The notes: generated by a model not told the origin, from the letters alone. Shown: positions 17,407 through 26,540, counted from the stretch's first letter. The stretch is 64,000 nt of DNA from Pseudomonas paraeruginosa PA7 (GCF_000017205.1 NC_009656.1:124001-188000); one strand, 5' to 3'. Numbers and translations: made by a program.

Positions 17407-17955
17407 ATGATGAGCGATGAGCTTTATGTTTCCGTCGATGTCGAGACTTCGGGGCCGGTGCCAGGCATCTATAGCCTGCTTTCCATCGGCGCTTGCGTCG
17501 TCTCAGAGCCCGCTCAGTCAATCTATCTCGAGCTCCAGCCAGACGGCCTACAACACGATCCGGAGGCTGTCGCCGTAACTGGCCTTGACCTCACCAGGCT
17601 CGAAAACGAAGGGCTAGCCCCAAAGACGGCGATGCTCAAGCTGAAGCAATGGTTGAACCAGGTATGTTCGGCAGATCAGAAAGTCGTTTTCGTGGGGCTG
17701 AATGCCCCGTTTGACTGGTCGTTCATCAACTACTACTTCCAAAAATATTCTGGGACGAACCCCTTTGGGTTCACCGCACTCGACATCAAGGCGTATTACA
17801 TGGGGGCTACCGGATGCCGCTGGGGGGAAACTAAATCCTCTCAAATGACCGCTCGTTTCAAACCCCAAAGCGCTCCCAACCATAACGCGTTAGACGACGC
17901 ACGATTTCAGGGGGAGCTTTTCGCTCTCATGCTGGAAGAGGCACGTAACCGCTAA
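17407..17955 (+). CDS. DEDDh 3'-5' exonuclease next to CBASS
   Basis: A 182-aa exonuclease of the DnaQ/RNase T family. VSVDVETSGP has the D-x-E pair (Exo I), LNAPFDWSFINYYFQKY the Exo II Asp, and HNALDDARFQGELF the Exo III His and Asp. All four catalytic acids and the His are present. ATG 17407 follows GGGAG. Its stop overlaps the cap3 stop by 4 bp in convergent orientation, so it is not in the CBASS operon. Exonucleases of this type are reported as accessory genes (Cap18-like) beside some CBASS operons. Whether it trims nucleotide signals or nucleic acid here is unknown. Confidence 0.85.
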   Translation: MMSDELYVSVDVETSGPVPGIYSLLSIGACVVSEPAQSIYLELQPDGLQHDPEAVAVTGLDLTRLENEGLAPKTAMLKLKQWLNQVCSADQKVVFVGLNAPFDWSFINYYFQKYSGTNPFGFTALDIKAYYMGATGCRWGETKSSQMTARFKPQSAPNHNALDDARFQGELFALMLEEARNR

Positions 17956-18443
17956 CCGGGCCAACTGCCCCGGATGGCCTCAACATAACGCCCATCCCTA
18001 AAAGACCAAGCCTTTATGCCTTCGTGGCTGCTGGAGTTGCCCACGATGATTGCTAGCGGGTGCGGCAGCTGTTGGGTGTAGTACGCAGCGAACCTGGAAA
18101 AACTCCCGATATCAGTGGGGGAGATCATAGGAATACTTTGCGGGTGCGTATGCCAGTACCCCACCAGGCGGAGACCTGTGGCGTTAGCCTGCTCAATTTC
18201 CTTTCGACAGCGACGAGCATTCAAATCCAGCCAGGTCCTACCAGCCCGATCATCTTTATGAGGAGGAGTTGCCAAGGCCAGTACCAATCCGGCAGCGCCT
18301 GAAGGGTCAACGAATAGCTGGCCTCCACGCTCTACATCAAAGTGCTTCTGTCTGTAGCTCTCCAGCAGGCTCGCAACCTCCTGCGATACCAACAGAGAAG
18401 TGTTTAGCCCGGGCCAGGTCCATTGCCAGGCGATCGCCGTCAT
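17952..18443 (-). CDS. cap3: CBASS Cap3, JAB/JAMM-family isopeptidase
   Basis: A 163-aa zinc peptidase. The JAMM motif is complete: Glu in VERGGQLF (about residue 38), then GYWHTHPQSIPMISPTDIGSF with H-x-H, the Ser and the zinc-binding Asp. In type II CBASS, Cap3 cleaves the bond by which Cap2 attaches the CD-NTase C-terminus to target proteins, so it opposes Cap2. ATG 18443 overlaps the cap2 stop by 4 bp (ATGA). It is the last gene of the four-gene operon. Confidence 0.92.
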   Translation of the reverse strand: MTAIAWQWTWPGLNTSLLVSQEVASLLESYRQKHFDVERGGQLFVDPSGAAGLVLALATPPHKDDRAGRTWLDLNARRCRKEIEQANATGLRLVGYWHTHPQSIPMISPTDIGSFSRFAAYYTQQLPHPLAIIVGNSSSHEGIKAWSFRDGRYVEAIRGSWPG

Positions 18444-20224
18444 TTACTTCTCTCCGATATTTCCGGCCAATCGCGCTCCAGCAGGGCCTGCTGCATTCCG
18501 GCAGGTAGCTCAGGCCCGAGATAGTTACCTCCCAGCGTAACCACGTCATCAGGTCGATTGATGCTGCTGACCCAGCTCGGGCTACCGATGTTGCCATTCA
18601 ACGCTCGTAATGCAGCTTGAGAAACCATCGAAGCAATGTTCACCATCCCAAGTGAGCCTCCCGGGATGAAACTCTCCCCGCAGGCGGGAAGGGCGACGAC
18701 CCCTCCTTCCGGCCACTCGGTGAACTTGTGCTTAAAATCACCGTTGTCTGTGAATAGGCCTCGAGCATCAAATGCACCAGATGGCGCAAGGAGCACATGC
18801 CCCACCTGTGTATGAGGTTCACTCCAAGCCTGGAGTAAACCCCAGGAGGTGCCATTTGACTTGGCCCCCCACAGCGCCACCTCCGACTGCCAGTCTGCGG
18901 TAGTAACCACTACCAGATCCGCTTTATCAAAAACCTCGGGATTCTTGTACATCACCACTTCGGCGAAGGTGGCGAACGCCGCGACATCCGTGGTGGGCAG
19001 GTCTTTGCGAATTCTTTCCTGAAGCGCTTCGGCCTTGGGGAGACCAAGGTCATCGGCACCGAGCACATGTCTGCCAAGATTTGCCGAGACCAAGTGATCC
19101 GGGTCAATGAGTGTCAGATGACCAACCCCCGAACGCGCCAACTGTAGGGCAACGGTGCTACCCAATGAGCCTACCCCAACGCAAACGACGCGAGCTCCTT
19201 CTAGCTTCTGCGCCACGCCACTGAGGTCACGGGACAAAATCTCCGTCCTATCCAGCACATCCAGCGTCGTTGCTCGGATCAGAACTGGGGGATGATTGAC
19301 TACAACTGCAGGCCGGCGCCGCGCTGATCGCAGGTAAAACCTCGATCCTCGATCCAGCCGTGGGCCGTATGCGCGAACGTTCAGGCAGTAGATTGGGGCG
19401 CTGGCATCCCCGGGTAGCTCCAAAGCGATCCAGCGGTTGGGCAGTGAGCCACGCTCATTGAACCAAGCCACCAGCTGCGTTCTGTCATTAGGAGCAAGAT
19501 GCGGCAAAAGCCATGTGAGCAGTAGCTCCGGGGCGGGAAGACGCAGGTCCGGATAGCTCCGAAGCTTTGCGTAGAAACCTGGGGCCTCCGGTGCTCGCAT
19601 CCTTGGAGATCGGCCAATCGTCCGCCGGTAGTGTCTTTTCAGGGATGCCAAATCCGGGGCGAGCCAGACTGTTTCCTGGCCAGATGGTAACGTTTGTCGA
19701 GGATCGCTAAGGGCATACAGCTTCGAGGCAGCTTGAGGGCGATCCAAAAGGATAAGGTTTTGTAGAGATTGCCCTTGCTGCCTAGACCAGTACGATGTGA
19801 TTTCGCGACGAAATTCGGCATCCCGGGTAGCCGCACATGAACCCATGCGGGACAAATTCACGATCTTGGCTAACCGCGCCAAGCTATCCGACACCACATA
19901 CTCAGGGGTGCCCATCACTGGGCGCTCCTGGAAACCATGCAGGCAGAGCCCGACTTCCATAGCGTGAGGCCATACAAGCCATGGCGAGGGCTCGACTGTA
20001 AGCCTCAACCCACCGCGGGGGAAATTCTTGGGAAAGCTGATGCGTAGCCGCCGCTCCGTGCCCGTATAGTCAACTGGCAGAGGAAAGTAGTAGCTCGCAG
20101 CTTCACCGGTCCGAGGGACCGCAGGCTGAAGCAGTGCGTGTGCGGCATCTTCGCCAAGAGCACCCCGTAGCGCGGCTATACCGCGCTGCAGAGACGTATC
20201 CGTCTGATCAACCAAGACGCCCAA
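18440..20224 (-). CDS. cap2: CBASS Cap2, fused E2-E1 ubiquitin-like ligase
   Basis: A 594-aa fusion. The N-terminal E2-like domain has HAMEVGLCLHGFQERPV, whose Cys is the likely E2 cysteine. The E1 (ThiF) part has VVCVGVGSLGSTVALQLARS with the ATP-binding Gly loop, LIDPDHLVSANLGRHVLG with the N-x-x-R segment, and LPACGESFIPGG with the E1 cysteine near residue 540. No ATG fits; TTG 20224 is the likely start and overlaps the CD-NTase stop by 17 bp. Cap2 joins the CD-NTase C-terminus to cellular targets and primes signal production. All key residues are present. Confidence 0.9.
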   Translation of the reverse strand: MGVLVDQTDTSLQRGIAALRGALGEDAAHALLQPAVPRTGEAASYYFPLPVDYTGTERRLRISFPKNFPRGGLRLTVEPSPWLVWPHAMEVGLCLHGFQERPVMGTPEYVVSDSLARLAKIVNLSRMGSCAATRDAEFRREITSYWSRQQGQSLQNLILLDRPQAASKLYALSDPRQTLPSGQETVWLAPDLASLKRHYRRTIGRSPRMRAPEAPGFYAKLRSYPDLRLPAPELLLTWLLPHLAPNDRTQLVAWFNERGSLPNRWIALELPGDASAPIYCLNVRAYGPRLDRGSRFYLRSARRRPAVVVNHPPVLIRATTLDVLDRTEILSRDLSGVAQKLEGARVVCVGVGSLGSTVALQLARSGVGHLTLIDPDHLVSANLGRHVLGADDLGLPKAEALQERIRKDLPTTDVAAFATFAEVVMYKNPEVFDKADLVVVTTADWQSEVALWGAKSNGTSWGLLQAWSEPHTQVGHVLLAPSGAFDARGLFTDNGDFKHKFTEWPEGGVVALPACGESFIPGGSLGMVNIASMVSQAALRALNGNIGSPSWVSSINRPDDVVTLGGNYLGPELPAGMQQALLERDWPEISERSK

Positions 20225-21461
20225 CTGGCTTCACATCCTCTTGAGAGCTCGCAGTCCCGCTCGCGCCGCCAAACATGGTGCCCATTAACGTGGCGTTTCG
20301 GGTGGTGCCATCAGGCCGGCCAGGCATCGTCCAGTTGGGCGGAATTTCGCTATTCACTGCCGAAATGAAGGTAGGGCCAATGCCGAAGTTTTCGTTCACT
20401 GCCTTGGCAAACGCCTCTGCGGACTCGAAGCTTTCAAGTCCCAGCGAGACCGATACGCTGGCATTCTCGTGCCACTCCTGGAATGCCCGGCGGTAGCGAT
20501 GTCCATCGAGCGGTCTATTCCATTTTTCAGCGAAGTTTTCGCCGCTATCTGCCGGGTTGCAAACCTGGCATTCGTTGCCCCGGTACTTAACGTGATCCGG
20601 CATCCTTCGAACGATTTCGAGGATGGCATCTAGCGGCCTCAGCGGCGTCGACTGGGACTCTTTCGCCACATCAAGGTAGGCGTGGGTAGCGAGAGTGGTG
20701 ATGACTGCCGAAATCGGACGATGATCCGTATTTTTGGTGCGGATGGCCCACTCATCCCGATGTCGCTTCAGCAGCTTGATCGTTGCCCGAAGTGGGTCTT
20801 GATCGAGATAGTCCTGATACTGCGGCAGCGGATCCTGAGTGGCGGCATCAAAAGCGCGCTGGCTTTTCGCGACAGCCATATGTTCCGCCAAGGAGATGGT
20901 TTGCGTTGACGCGACCTGCAACCATTTTGAGTACGGGATCGGGCTGCTCGCCTTCCACCCAGTCTCCCGATCCGGTACTTCAAGCTTACCTTCGCCATTG
21001 CCTTGAGAATTCCCATTGATGGCACGCGCTGGCGTGACATCGATGTGGAATCCGGGGTTTTCGTCCGCATAGACGATCCGGATGCCCCGGCGTAGTTGCT
21101 TGATTTCCTCCTGGACACGGCTGCCAGCCTTGAAGCGTTCCTCAATGGCATCCAGAACCTCTCGAGCTCCAGCATCCTGGGCATGAGGGAGCCAAATAAT
21201 GGCGTCCGCGTCGATGGTGTCCAGATCCTCTGGGGCGCCAGAAACGGGCTTGATCGTTGTCTTCAGGCGCATGGAGCCTTGGACAAAAATGTGCGCCTCC
21301 GCCAGTAGTGGATTGTCGGAAGCGTTGAGGATCTTCTCAAGCTGGGAGTATCGGTCGTTGATCTTCTCGTACTGCGCTTCGGACAGTGAGATCTCCTTCG
21401 CGGCGCGGAGCAGAAAGTGCTCCCAGCTTCCGCGCTTGGTCTGTTCATTGCTCATGGACAT
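20208..21461 (-). CDS. CBASS CD-NTase (cGAS-like oligonucleotide cyclase)
   Basis: A 417-aa nucleotidyltransferase. HIFVQGSMRLKTTI is the G-S loop, DLDTIDADAIIWL contains the catalytic Asp pair, and FHIDVTPAR the third Asp. The C-terminal half contains an OAS1-type helical region with WNRPLDGHRYRR. The last residues are VKPVGRLG, ending in the free Gly needed for Cap2 conjugation. ATG 21461 after AGGAGG is preferred; it shares a base with the cap5 stop. The enzyme makes a cyclic di- or trinucleotide after phage infection; which one cannot be told from sequence. Linkage to a SAVED effector suggests a cGAMP-like or trinucleotide signal. Confidence 0.92.
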   Translation of the reverse strand: MSMSNEQTKRGSWEHFLLRAAKEISLSEAQYEKINDRYSQLEKILNASDNPLLAEAHIFVQGSMRLKTTIKPVSGAPEDLDTIDADAIIWLPHAQDAGAREVLDAIEERFKAGSRVQEEIKQLRRGIRIVYADENPGFHIDVTPARAINGNSQGNGEGKLEVPDRETGWKASSPIPYSKWLQVASTQTISLAEHMAVAKSQRAFDAATQDPLPQYQDYLDQDPLRATIKLLKRHRDEWAIRTKNTDHRPISAVITTLATHAYLDVAKESQSTPLRPLDAILEIVRRMPDHVKYRGNECQVCNPADSGENFAEKWNRPLDGHRYRRAFQEWHENASVSVSLGLESFESAEAFAKAVNENFGIGPTFISAVNSEIPPNWTMPGRPDGTTRNATLMGTMFGGASGTASSQEDVKPVGRLG

Positions 21462-22636
21462 CAACGAACCTCCTGGGCTTGGTGGCCCAACTGTAGTGTT
21501 GGCGTGAACCTGTTTTGGTTGTCTTTATCTCGATCGAAAATCAGGTAAGCGTGTTGGTGTTGCGTAGTAAGCAAGGCCCCGAACTCAATTGCCAAAGCAG
21601 CGGGAATCGCCGCAAACACATGGATTGTGTCTGCAGTCATGGCCTCAAGCCGGCTCAAGTGCGTTTGTAGAGCGTCGCGAAACGCGTGTATCACACGACG
21701 GTTCTGAACCATCGCATAGCTGGGCACTGGGATGCTCAGCTCAGCGATACGCGCACCAGGTAGTGCCTCTTCGACATCGCGAGTTGGGACTTGCGCGGAG
21801 ATAGACAACACCAGAGCCAGCGGGCCTTCTCCATCCGAGGGCGGGGTGAACACAAACTCGGGAGGTTCGGCTGACTGGTCAGGCCAACGTAGTTGGTGTT
21901 CGCGGTTGAACGAGAAAAGCAGGCGCTTGGATCGATCACCTAAGGACTGCCCCAGCATGATCAGCGCTGGGATGTCTGCCACGCCCACTACGGCCAGCGC
22001 TGGAACATCACCATAGGCTCCTCCGCGGCGCTTTAGCTGCTGCTCTAATTCGTGCTGAATGTTGTCCTTAATGCTCTGCCAATAGTGGGCATCCCTGCCA
22101 CGATGGCTCGGGGCCGGAAAAGTGATCTTGATGGGATGATCGAATGCAGTCAGTCCCTCTGAGGACATTGCCACCAACAGATCACGAACGGGGATGTCGT
22201 TGTTCGTTGCGAAATGCTGGCTTTGGACAATTACTGGAATCGCTCTTCCACCATCAGGAGTGGTCGCCGCCAGCCGAACTCGCTCCAGGTACGCTTGGTG
22301 CAGGCCGCTGAGATCGCTTTCTGGATATCCCTCAGCATCCCGATCAATTTTGTCATGGCAGCCAGGGCAGAGAAGCATAAGATTGGCTGGGTCGTTGGTG
22401 AGCGACGCAGCCTTGGCTTCGTCATGGTCAGATCGACCCCGTGGGCCCTTTGGGCTAGCTGGCAGGATGTGGGCTACCTCGCCCCATTTCATGGGCTTAC
22501 CTGCACGGTAGTCATACATGAGGTCGGTACCGCACAGCTCACAATGGCCTGCAGCCTGAGTCCACACGACACGCTTCGTCACGTCGTCAGTGTCATAGCG
22601 GCCGGTGGCAGCATTGGCTTTTTCTTGTTTTCCCAC
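21461..22636 (-). CDS. cap5: CBASS effector Cap5, HNH nuclease fused to SAVED sensor
   Basis: A 391-aa protein with two domains. The N-terminal HNH nuclease has HCELCGTDL, then WGEVAHILPASPKG (catalytic His) and NLMLLCPGCHDKID; four Cys bind the structural zinc. The C-terminal 230 residues (from about IPVRDLLVAMSS) are a SAVED domain that binds the cyclic nucleotide. GTG 22636 is chosen because AGGAGG lies 4 bp upstream; ATGs farther up have no such site. Signal binding should assemble Cap5 and trigger DNA degradation and abortive infection. First gene of the operon. Confidence 0.92.
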   Translation of the reverse strand: MGKQEKANAATGRYDTDDVTKRVVWTQAAGHCELCGTDLMYDYRAGKPMKWGEVAHILPASPKGPRGRSDHDEAKAASLTNDPANLMLLCPGCHDKIDRDAEGYPESDLSGLHQAYLERVRLAATTPDGGRAIPVIVQSQHFATNNDIPVRDLLVAMSSEGLTAFDHPIKITFPAPSHRGRDAHYWQSIKDNIQHELEQQLKRRGGAYGDVPALAVVGVADIPALIMLGQSLGDRSKRLLFSFNREHQLRWPDQSAEPPEFVFTPPSDGEGPLALVLSISAQVPTRDVEEALPGARIAELSIPVPSYAMVQNRRVIHAFRDALQTHLSRLEAMTADTIHVFAAIPAALAIEFGALLTTQHQHAYLIFDRDKDNQNRFTPTLQLGHQAQEVR

Positions 22637-23201
22637 GAGGCCTCCTAGAAACATCAGAACCACTAATGCGTACTGGCTCTTTGAGATCAGGTGAGGTCGC
22701 TAAATCGGAATTCAAGGTCGGGGAAGCGAAGCGGCTAAAATAAAATTTCGGCGCTACCAGCCGTTGGTTGCTAGCTGTTACCACACGCGTCTGATAGACA
22801 TCTCCAGTATTTCGCTCGGTTCAGCAACTAGTTCTGGACAGGTGCCGTGATGACCGCGAAAGGGAGAGTGATGGCCTCGAGGTGAGTCACCCTTCTTAGA
22901 TACCTAAAAGCCTCAACGGTGGTATTTGGCCGGCTCCTGACCTCCGTCATTCGCAGCCCCCGGCCAGTAGCAGACGTCCTAACCAAATGCTCTGTTGGAG
23001 AACACCGCTAGTTTTCTCTCACCAGCGCGGTGAATTGCCCTGAGGTAAATCAGCTCCAGCAGGGGCTGGGCGTTCTGTGCCAGATAGGGCCACGAAGCAT
23101 GCTGGTCAAATTCGATGCAAGTGACTGGTCAGGTCGAATGCAAATGAGCGGGAAAGTCTGTCCAATTACCCAGCGAGAAAAGCCCGTTCGCCTTTCTAGT
23201 G
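22637..23201. other. Gap between CBASS and the HEPN/DUF5677 pair, with a short tandem repeat
   Basis: About 565 bp without a credible gene. The right part of the CBASS promoter should be at 22640-22760. At 23102-23147 two copies of an imperfect 23-bp unit lie head to tail (CTGGTCAAATTCGATGCAAG and CTGGTCAGGTCGAATGCAAA). Such repeats resemble transposase-binding sites at the end of an IS21-type element, which would make this the scar of a lost element; that is inference. Confidence 0.4.
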
Positions 23202-24725
23202 CTACGTAGGCTCTACTGTCGCAGCATCCTCTTGCCGCTCCATAGAGTCAGAACTGATCTTGATACGAGCATTGAAGCCAGGATACGCAGTGCTAACGTC
23301 GTCGAGGATGGAGTTGACCAATTGCAATCCGTCATCAAGCGTTGGTTCGAGCTTCCGATGGAAAGGTAGTGGAACACGATGGAAACGGTGCAACGGATTC
23401 AGGCAGTGAGTGAAGTTGCTGTCTCGCATGGCGCCCCACTGTCCATGAACGAAGCCTGAAGCCCAGCCGTAGTACCGGTCATAATCTTCCTTGGTGCCTG
23501 ACTCCTCTGCCAGTTTTCGAAGATCTTTGCCACACCAATGGCCTAGATCGATCTCGACGTATTCTTGGAAGTAGTCTTCATTCGCCAGGCGTTCCAGGGT
23601 TTCCAGGGTTACGAATCGAGGCCTTTCGCCTGTCATCTCCTCGTGCTTGAGCAATGCGAGCTTTGCCTGGCCGGCGCCATAGGATCGGAACTTCTTCCAC
23701 ATGGCGTCATCGCCGCACCGAACCAAAAATGCCAACGAAATCCTGCACTCTGTAAGCGCACGAAGCAGGAGCCTGCCGGCAATGCCTTCGTTCAATGGGC
23801 CTGAACTCATTTCCGCAAAACAGGACAGCGCGAAAAAGCCGAAACCAAAGACGCCGTCCTGCTTAGGGTCTATCCCAGAAGTGCTTAGAGTTGTAAACCA
23901 GTGTTCAAGTAAAGCTTTCCGGACCTCAACGAGCCCCAGCCGGACAGCCTGAAGATCATTTGAGGGCTTTTCTCTGGGCAGCAACGGAGCAGGAGTGCAA
24001 CCCGTTTGTTGCAGCATGTCGGTCCAAAATGACTCAGACCATGAGCTTTGACCCAGATGAGTGAACGTCATCTCCATGGCCCTGATAGAGGGGCGAACGC
24101 TCCTCATATCTCCGCGATTTGGATACTCAACAATCTCTAGAAGGTGCTCCTCAAAACCTGCGGGGAACAGCATTTCTCCCAAGGCGATTTTGAACAGAAT
24201 GCTGACCCAGCGAACGTCTGTTGCTTCTTGAGACTGGTGGTCGAAGGTCTTTTGAACAGCCTGCCCAAGTGTCTGCCAGTCATCTTCGATTGGTTCGCTA
24301 CCAAGTGCAGCTTTCCACCAGGTAATACCTGGAAGGTTTTCCAGAAGGAGTAGGGGGCGTAGGGCCTGAGCACCTGCGTGGCACCGCAATACTCGGCCAA
24401 CGAGCGCTTCAAAAAGCTCACGCGGTTGAGCGGGAAGATGGGTGTGTCTCAGCGTCCAACCTGTCGCCTGCTCCCGTTCGTCTTTGCGATAGCGAAGACC
24501 TAACGCGGCAATGTCACGGAATGCCTCAAGCGCCTGATCCCTGGGGATGACTGTGATCACGAGGCTGGCCCATAGCATCTCGGGTAGACGGTCATTGACC
24601 CAAGATGAAAAGCTCACCCCCTCTAGCTGCAGCATTGGGGGCACGAGAGCTTTACCGACCCTTTTGTGGCCGGCGAGCGGTGTCGTGATCTTGCCTGAAC
24701 GACTCTTCTTCTTTTTCTTGGTCAT
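23202..24725 (-). CDS. DUF5677-like protein, second gene of an uncharacterised pair
   Basis: A 507-aa soluble protein with a very basic start (TKKKKKSRSGK). The middle and C-terminal half are helical; RALTECRISLAFLVRCGDDA followed by a W-K-K-F segment, and YDRYYGWASGFVHGQWGAM, fit the DUF5677 family as I remember it. The last motif, Arg with a downstream V-H, is reminiscent of HEPN-type helices but is not a canonical R-x4-6-H. It follows the 570-aa gene by 100 bp on the same strand. No nuclease, ATPase or membrane motif was found. Function unknown; a defence role is inferred from location only. Confidence 0.7.
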   Translation of the reverse strand: MTKKKKKSRSGKITTPLAGHKRVGKALVPPMLQLEGVSFSSWVNDRLPEMLWASLVITVIPRDQALEAFRDIAALGLRYRKDEREQATGWTLRHTHLPAQPRELFEALVGRVLRCHAGAQALRPLLLLENLPGITWWKAALGSEPIEDDWQTLGQAVQKTFDHQSQEATDVRWVSILFKIALGEMLFPAGFEEHLLEIVEYPNRGDMRSVRPSIRAMEMTFTHLGQSSWSESFWTDMLQQTGCTPAPLLPREKPSNDLQAVRLGLVEVRKALLEHWFTTLSTSGIDPKQDGVFGFGFFALSCFAEMSSGPLNEGIAGRLLLRALTECRISLAFLVRCGDDAMWKKFRSYGAGQAKLALLKHEEMTGERPRFVTLETLERLANEDYFQEYVEIDLGHWCGKDLRKLAEESGTKEDYDRYYGWASGFVHGQWGAMRDSNFTHCLNPLHRFHRVPLPFHRKLEPTLDDGLQLVNSILDDVSTAYPGFNARIKISSDSMERQEDAATVEPT

Positions 24726-24827
24726 TTGCCGTTCCTACTCTCGGGTCTGGTTGGCTCTCGCAACGTTGCGGGTGACGATTGTGAGACGAAGCATGCCTAC
24801 AGCTGGGGCGGGTCAGAACTCGGTTTT

Positions 24828-26540
24828 CTAATCTTCCATTTCGAACTCGAGTGCCTTTAGCACGCCGATGAGAGCCTGGTCGCAGCCTTCTGCAAGATGG
24901 AAAAAATGAGCTCGAAAATTACCGTGGGTAGTACGGGCCTCGCGAATTGCGACCTCCTTTTTCTCATGGGTCGCGTGTCCTCGGATCTCATTGCGAAGCT
25001 CATGGAGCTTTTTCATAGGAGCCAGCAGTTGTTTGGCAGCCTCCTCACTCAGAGTGCTTCCAAGCAGAATTTCATGAAGAAGCTTCAGCGAGCGCCACAC
25101 AGGCTCTATTTCTCGCCCTTTTTCTTGGGCGATCTTTCGCAGAGGCTTATCCAGGAAGCCCTCCACCAGCAATTGGTCGAGCGCCAATATTTCATCTCCC
25201 CATTCTTTCGGGGAGTCGGTAGCCGGGGCCAGTACGCTATCCATCAGTGCATCGCCTCTCCGGTTCCACCATTCCGGGCAGGCCTTATCCAGTGCTCTCA
25301 CCTTATTTCTTAAAGAATTTAAGGGGTCGTAGGTCGTACACCACTGCCCCTCTATATCCGTCCGATGGGCTCGTGCCGAGATGGATGACTTCGGCCATTC
25401 GTTGAATGCCTTCCAGTAGTTTTGCTCTGCAATAGGAAGCTTGGCGAGGTCGCCGATGTAAACGTGGACTTGGCCTGCCTCATTTATGTCGTATGACTTG
25501 ATGTGCCAAGCTCCGCGGCAGGAGATGCTTCGGTCTTCGAGCGTGTATTTTTCTGGGTCGGCCTTGAAGCGCTGGAGAACCTCAGGCCTAAAGAATGCGG
25601 GAGAGATTTGCCACGGCAGGTCGCTTTGCTCGAAGTAGCTGACGATATGAAGCGGGCTAGCGGATGTCTCGACATTGCGATCATTTTTGCGGTCGTAAAT
25701 TTTGAAAACTGCATACTCCCGGTCAGGGGCACCTTCAAAATCCCTGCGCCACGCCTCTTCCTGTTCAGCCAGGGTTGTTCGTGAGCGCACAACCATAGCG
25801 CCGTGCATGAAGCTGGCACGAGCGGCTGAACCGCCATGGTAAAAAAGATCCTCCCCATCGCGATGGTAGCGGCTTACGTCATTCCAGCCGCTGAAGCTAC
25901 CGCGAACGGTCCGCGTGAAGTCAAACTTGATAACCAGCGCTAGATCCGCGACTGCCATGTATGTGTCCAGATCTTTGCGAAGGATCGTTACGACTTCTCT
26001 ACCTTCCAACTGCTCATCGATTGGAAGCGTCAAAACCCGTATCACATCCTCGATATCCCCGTTGCCGTCTAGGCGACAGTAGGCATTCCGCTCGGGGATA
26101 TAGTGAATGTCCAGGCAGTGGACGAGTTTCTGGCTGACTTCAATTGGAGCCGGACCTTTGTGCACGCCCGAAAGATATCGCCTTGTGACGAGCGTCTCGC
26201 CGCCAGAGAGGGCTGATACCCGGTCATTCGGAAATGGTGGCTCTAGGTATACGCGGTAACCTTCAGCCGCGTTCCAAGACTTTTGAATCTTCCAAGCTGC
26301 ATCAGTGCAAAGCGACGTATTCTGAAGCGCGCCTCCGTCAACCGGTGTGACGTTAACGGTTGGTACGAGAGCTCCGACGATCAATACCGCGGGAGCGGAT
26401 GCATAGATGACGATCTCATCAGCATTCGCATTCGCGACCAGGTACTGCGAGGCTTGTTCAGCATCCACGTACCAATGATCATCTGGATTCATTGGCGCGG
26501 TCGCGAGCGCAATTAGGTCCTTGGCTTCAAATCGGCGCAT
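24828..26540 (-). CDS. Large protein with C-terminal HEPN-like motif, first gene of the pair
   Basis: A 570-aa protein of no family I recognise. The N-terminal and middle parts (to about residue 430) are rich in beta-type segments, with AGQVHVYIGDLAKLPIAEQN and the following YWKAFNEWPKSSIS being the most distinctive. The last 130 residues are helical and carry LHELRNEIRGHATHEKK at about residue 515. This is R-N-x4-H, the catalytic signature of HEPN ribonucleases. A sensing or substrate-binding N-terminal part joined to a HEPN effector is a common design in abortive-infection proteins. Start at ATG 26540, chosen as the first in the frame. Confidence 0.75.
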   Translation of the reverse strand: MRRFEAKDLIALATAPMNPDDHWYVDAEQASQYLVANANADEIVIYASAPAVLIVGALVPTVNVTPVDGGALQNTSLCTDAAWKIQKSWNAAEGYRVYLEPPFPNDRVSALSGGETLVTRRYLSGVHKGPAPIEVSQKLVHCLDIHYIPERNAYCRLDGNGDIEDVIRVLTLPIDEQLEGREVVTILRKDLDTYMAVADLALVIKFDFTRTVRGSFSGWNDVSRYHRDGEDLFYHGGSAARASFMHGAMVVRSRTTLAEQEEAWRRDFEGAPDREYAVFKIYDRKNDRNVETSASPLHIVSYFEQSDLPWQISPAFFRPEVLQRFKADPEKYTLEDRSISCRGAWHIKSYDINEAGQVHVYIGDLAKLPIAEQNYWKAFNEWPKSSISARAHRTDIEGQWCTTYDPLNSLRNKVRALDKACPEWWNRRGDALMDSVLAPATDSPKEWGDEILALDQLLVEGFLDKPLRKIAQEKGREIEPVWRSLKLLHEILLGSTLSEEAAKQLLAPMKKLHELRNEIRGHATHEKKEVAIREARTTHGNFRAHFFHLAEGCDQALIGVLKALEFEMED

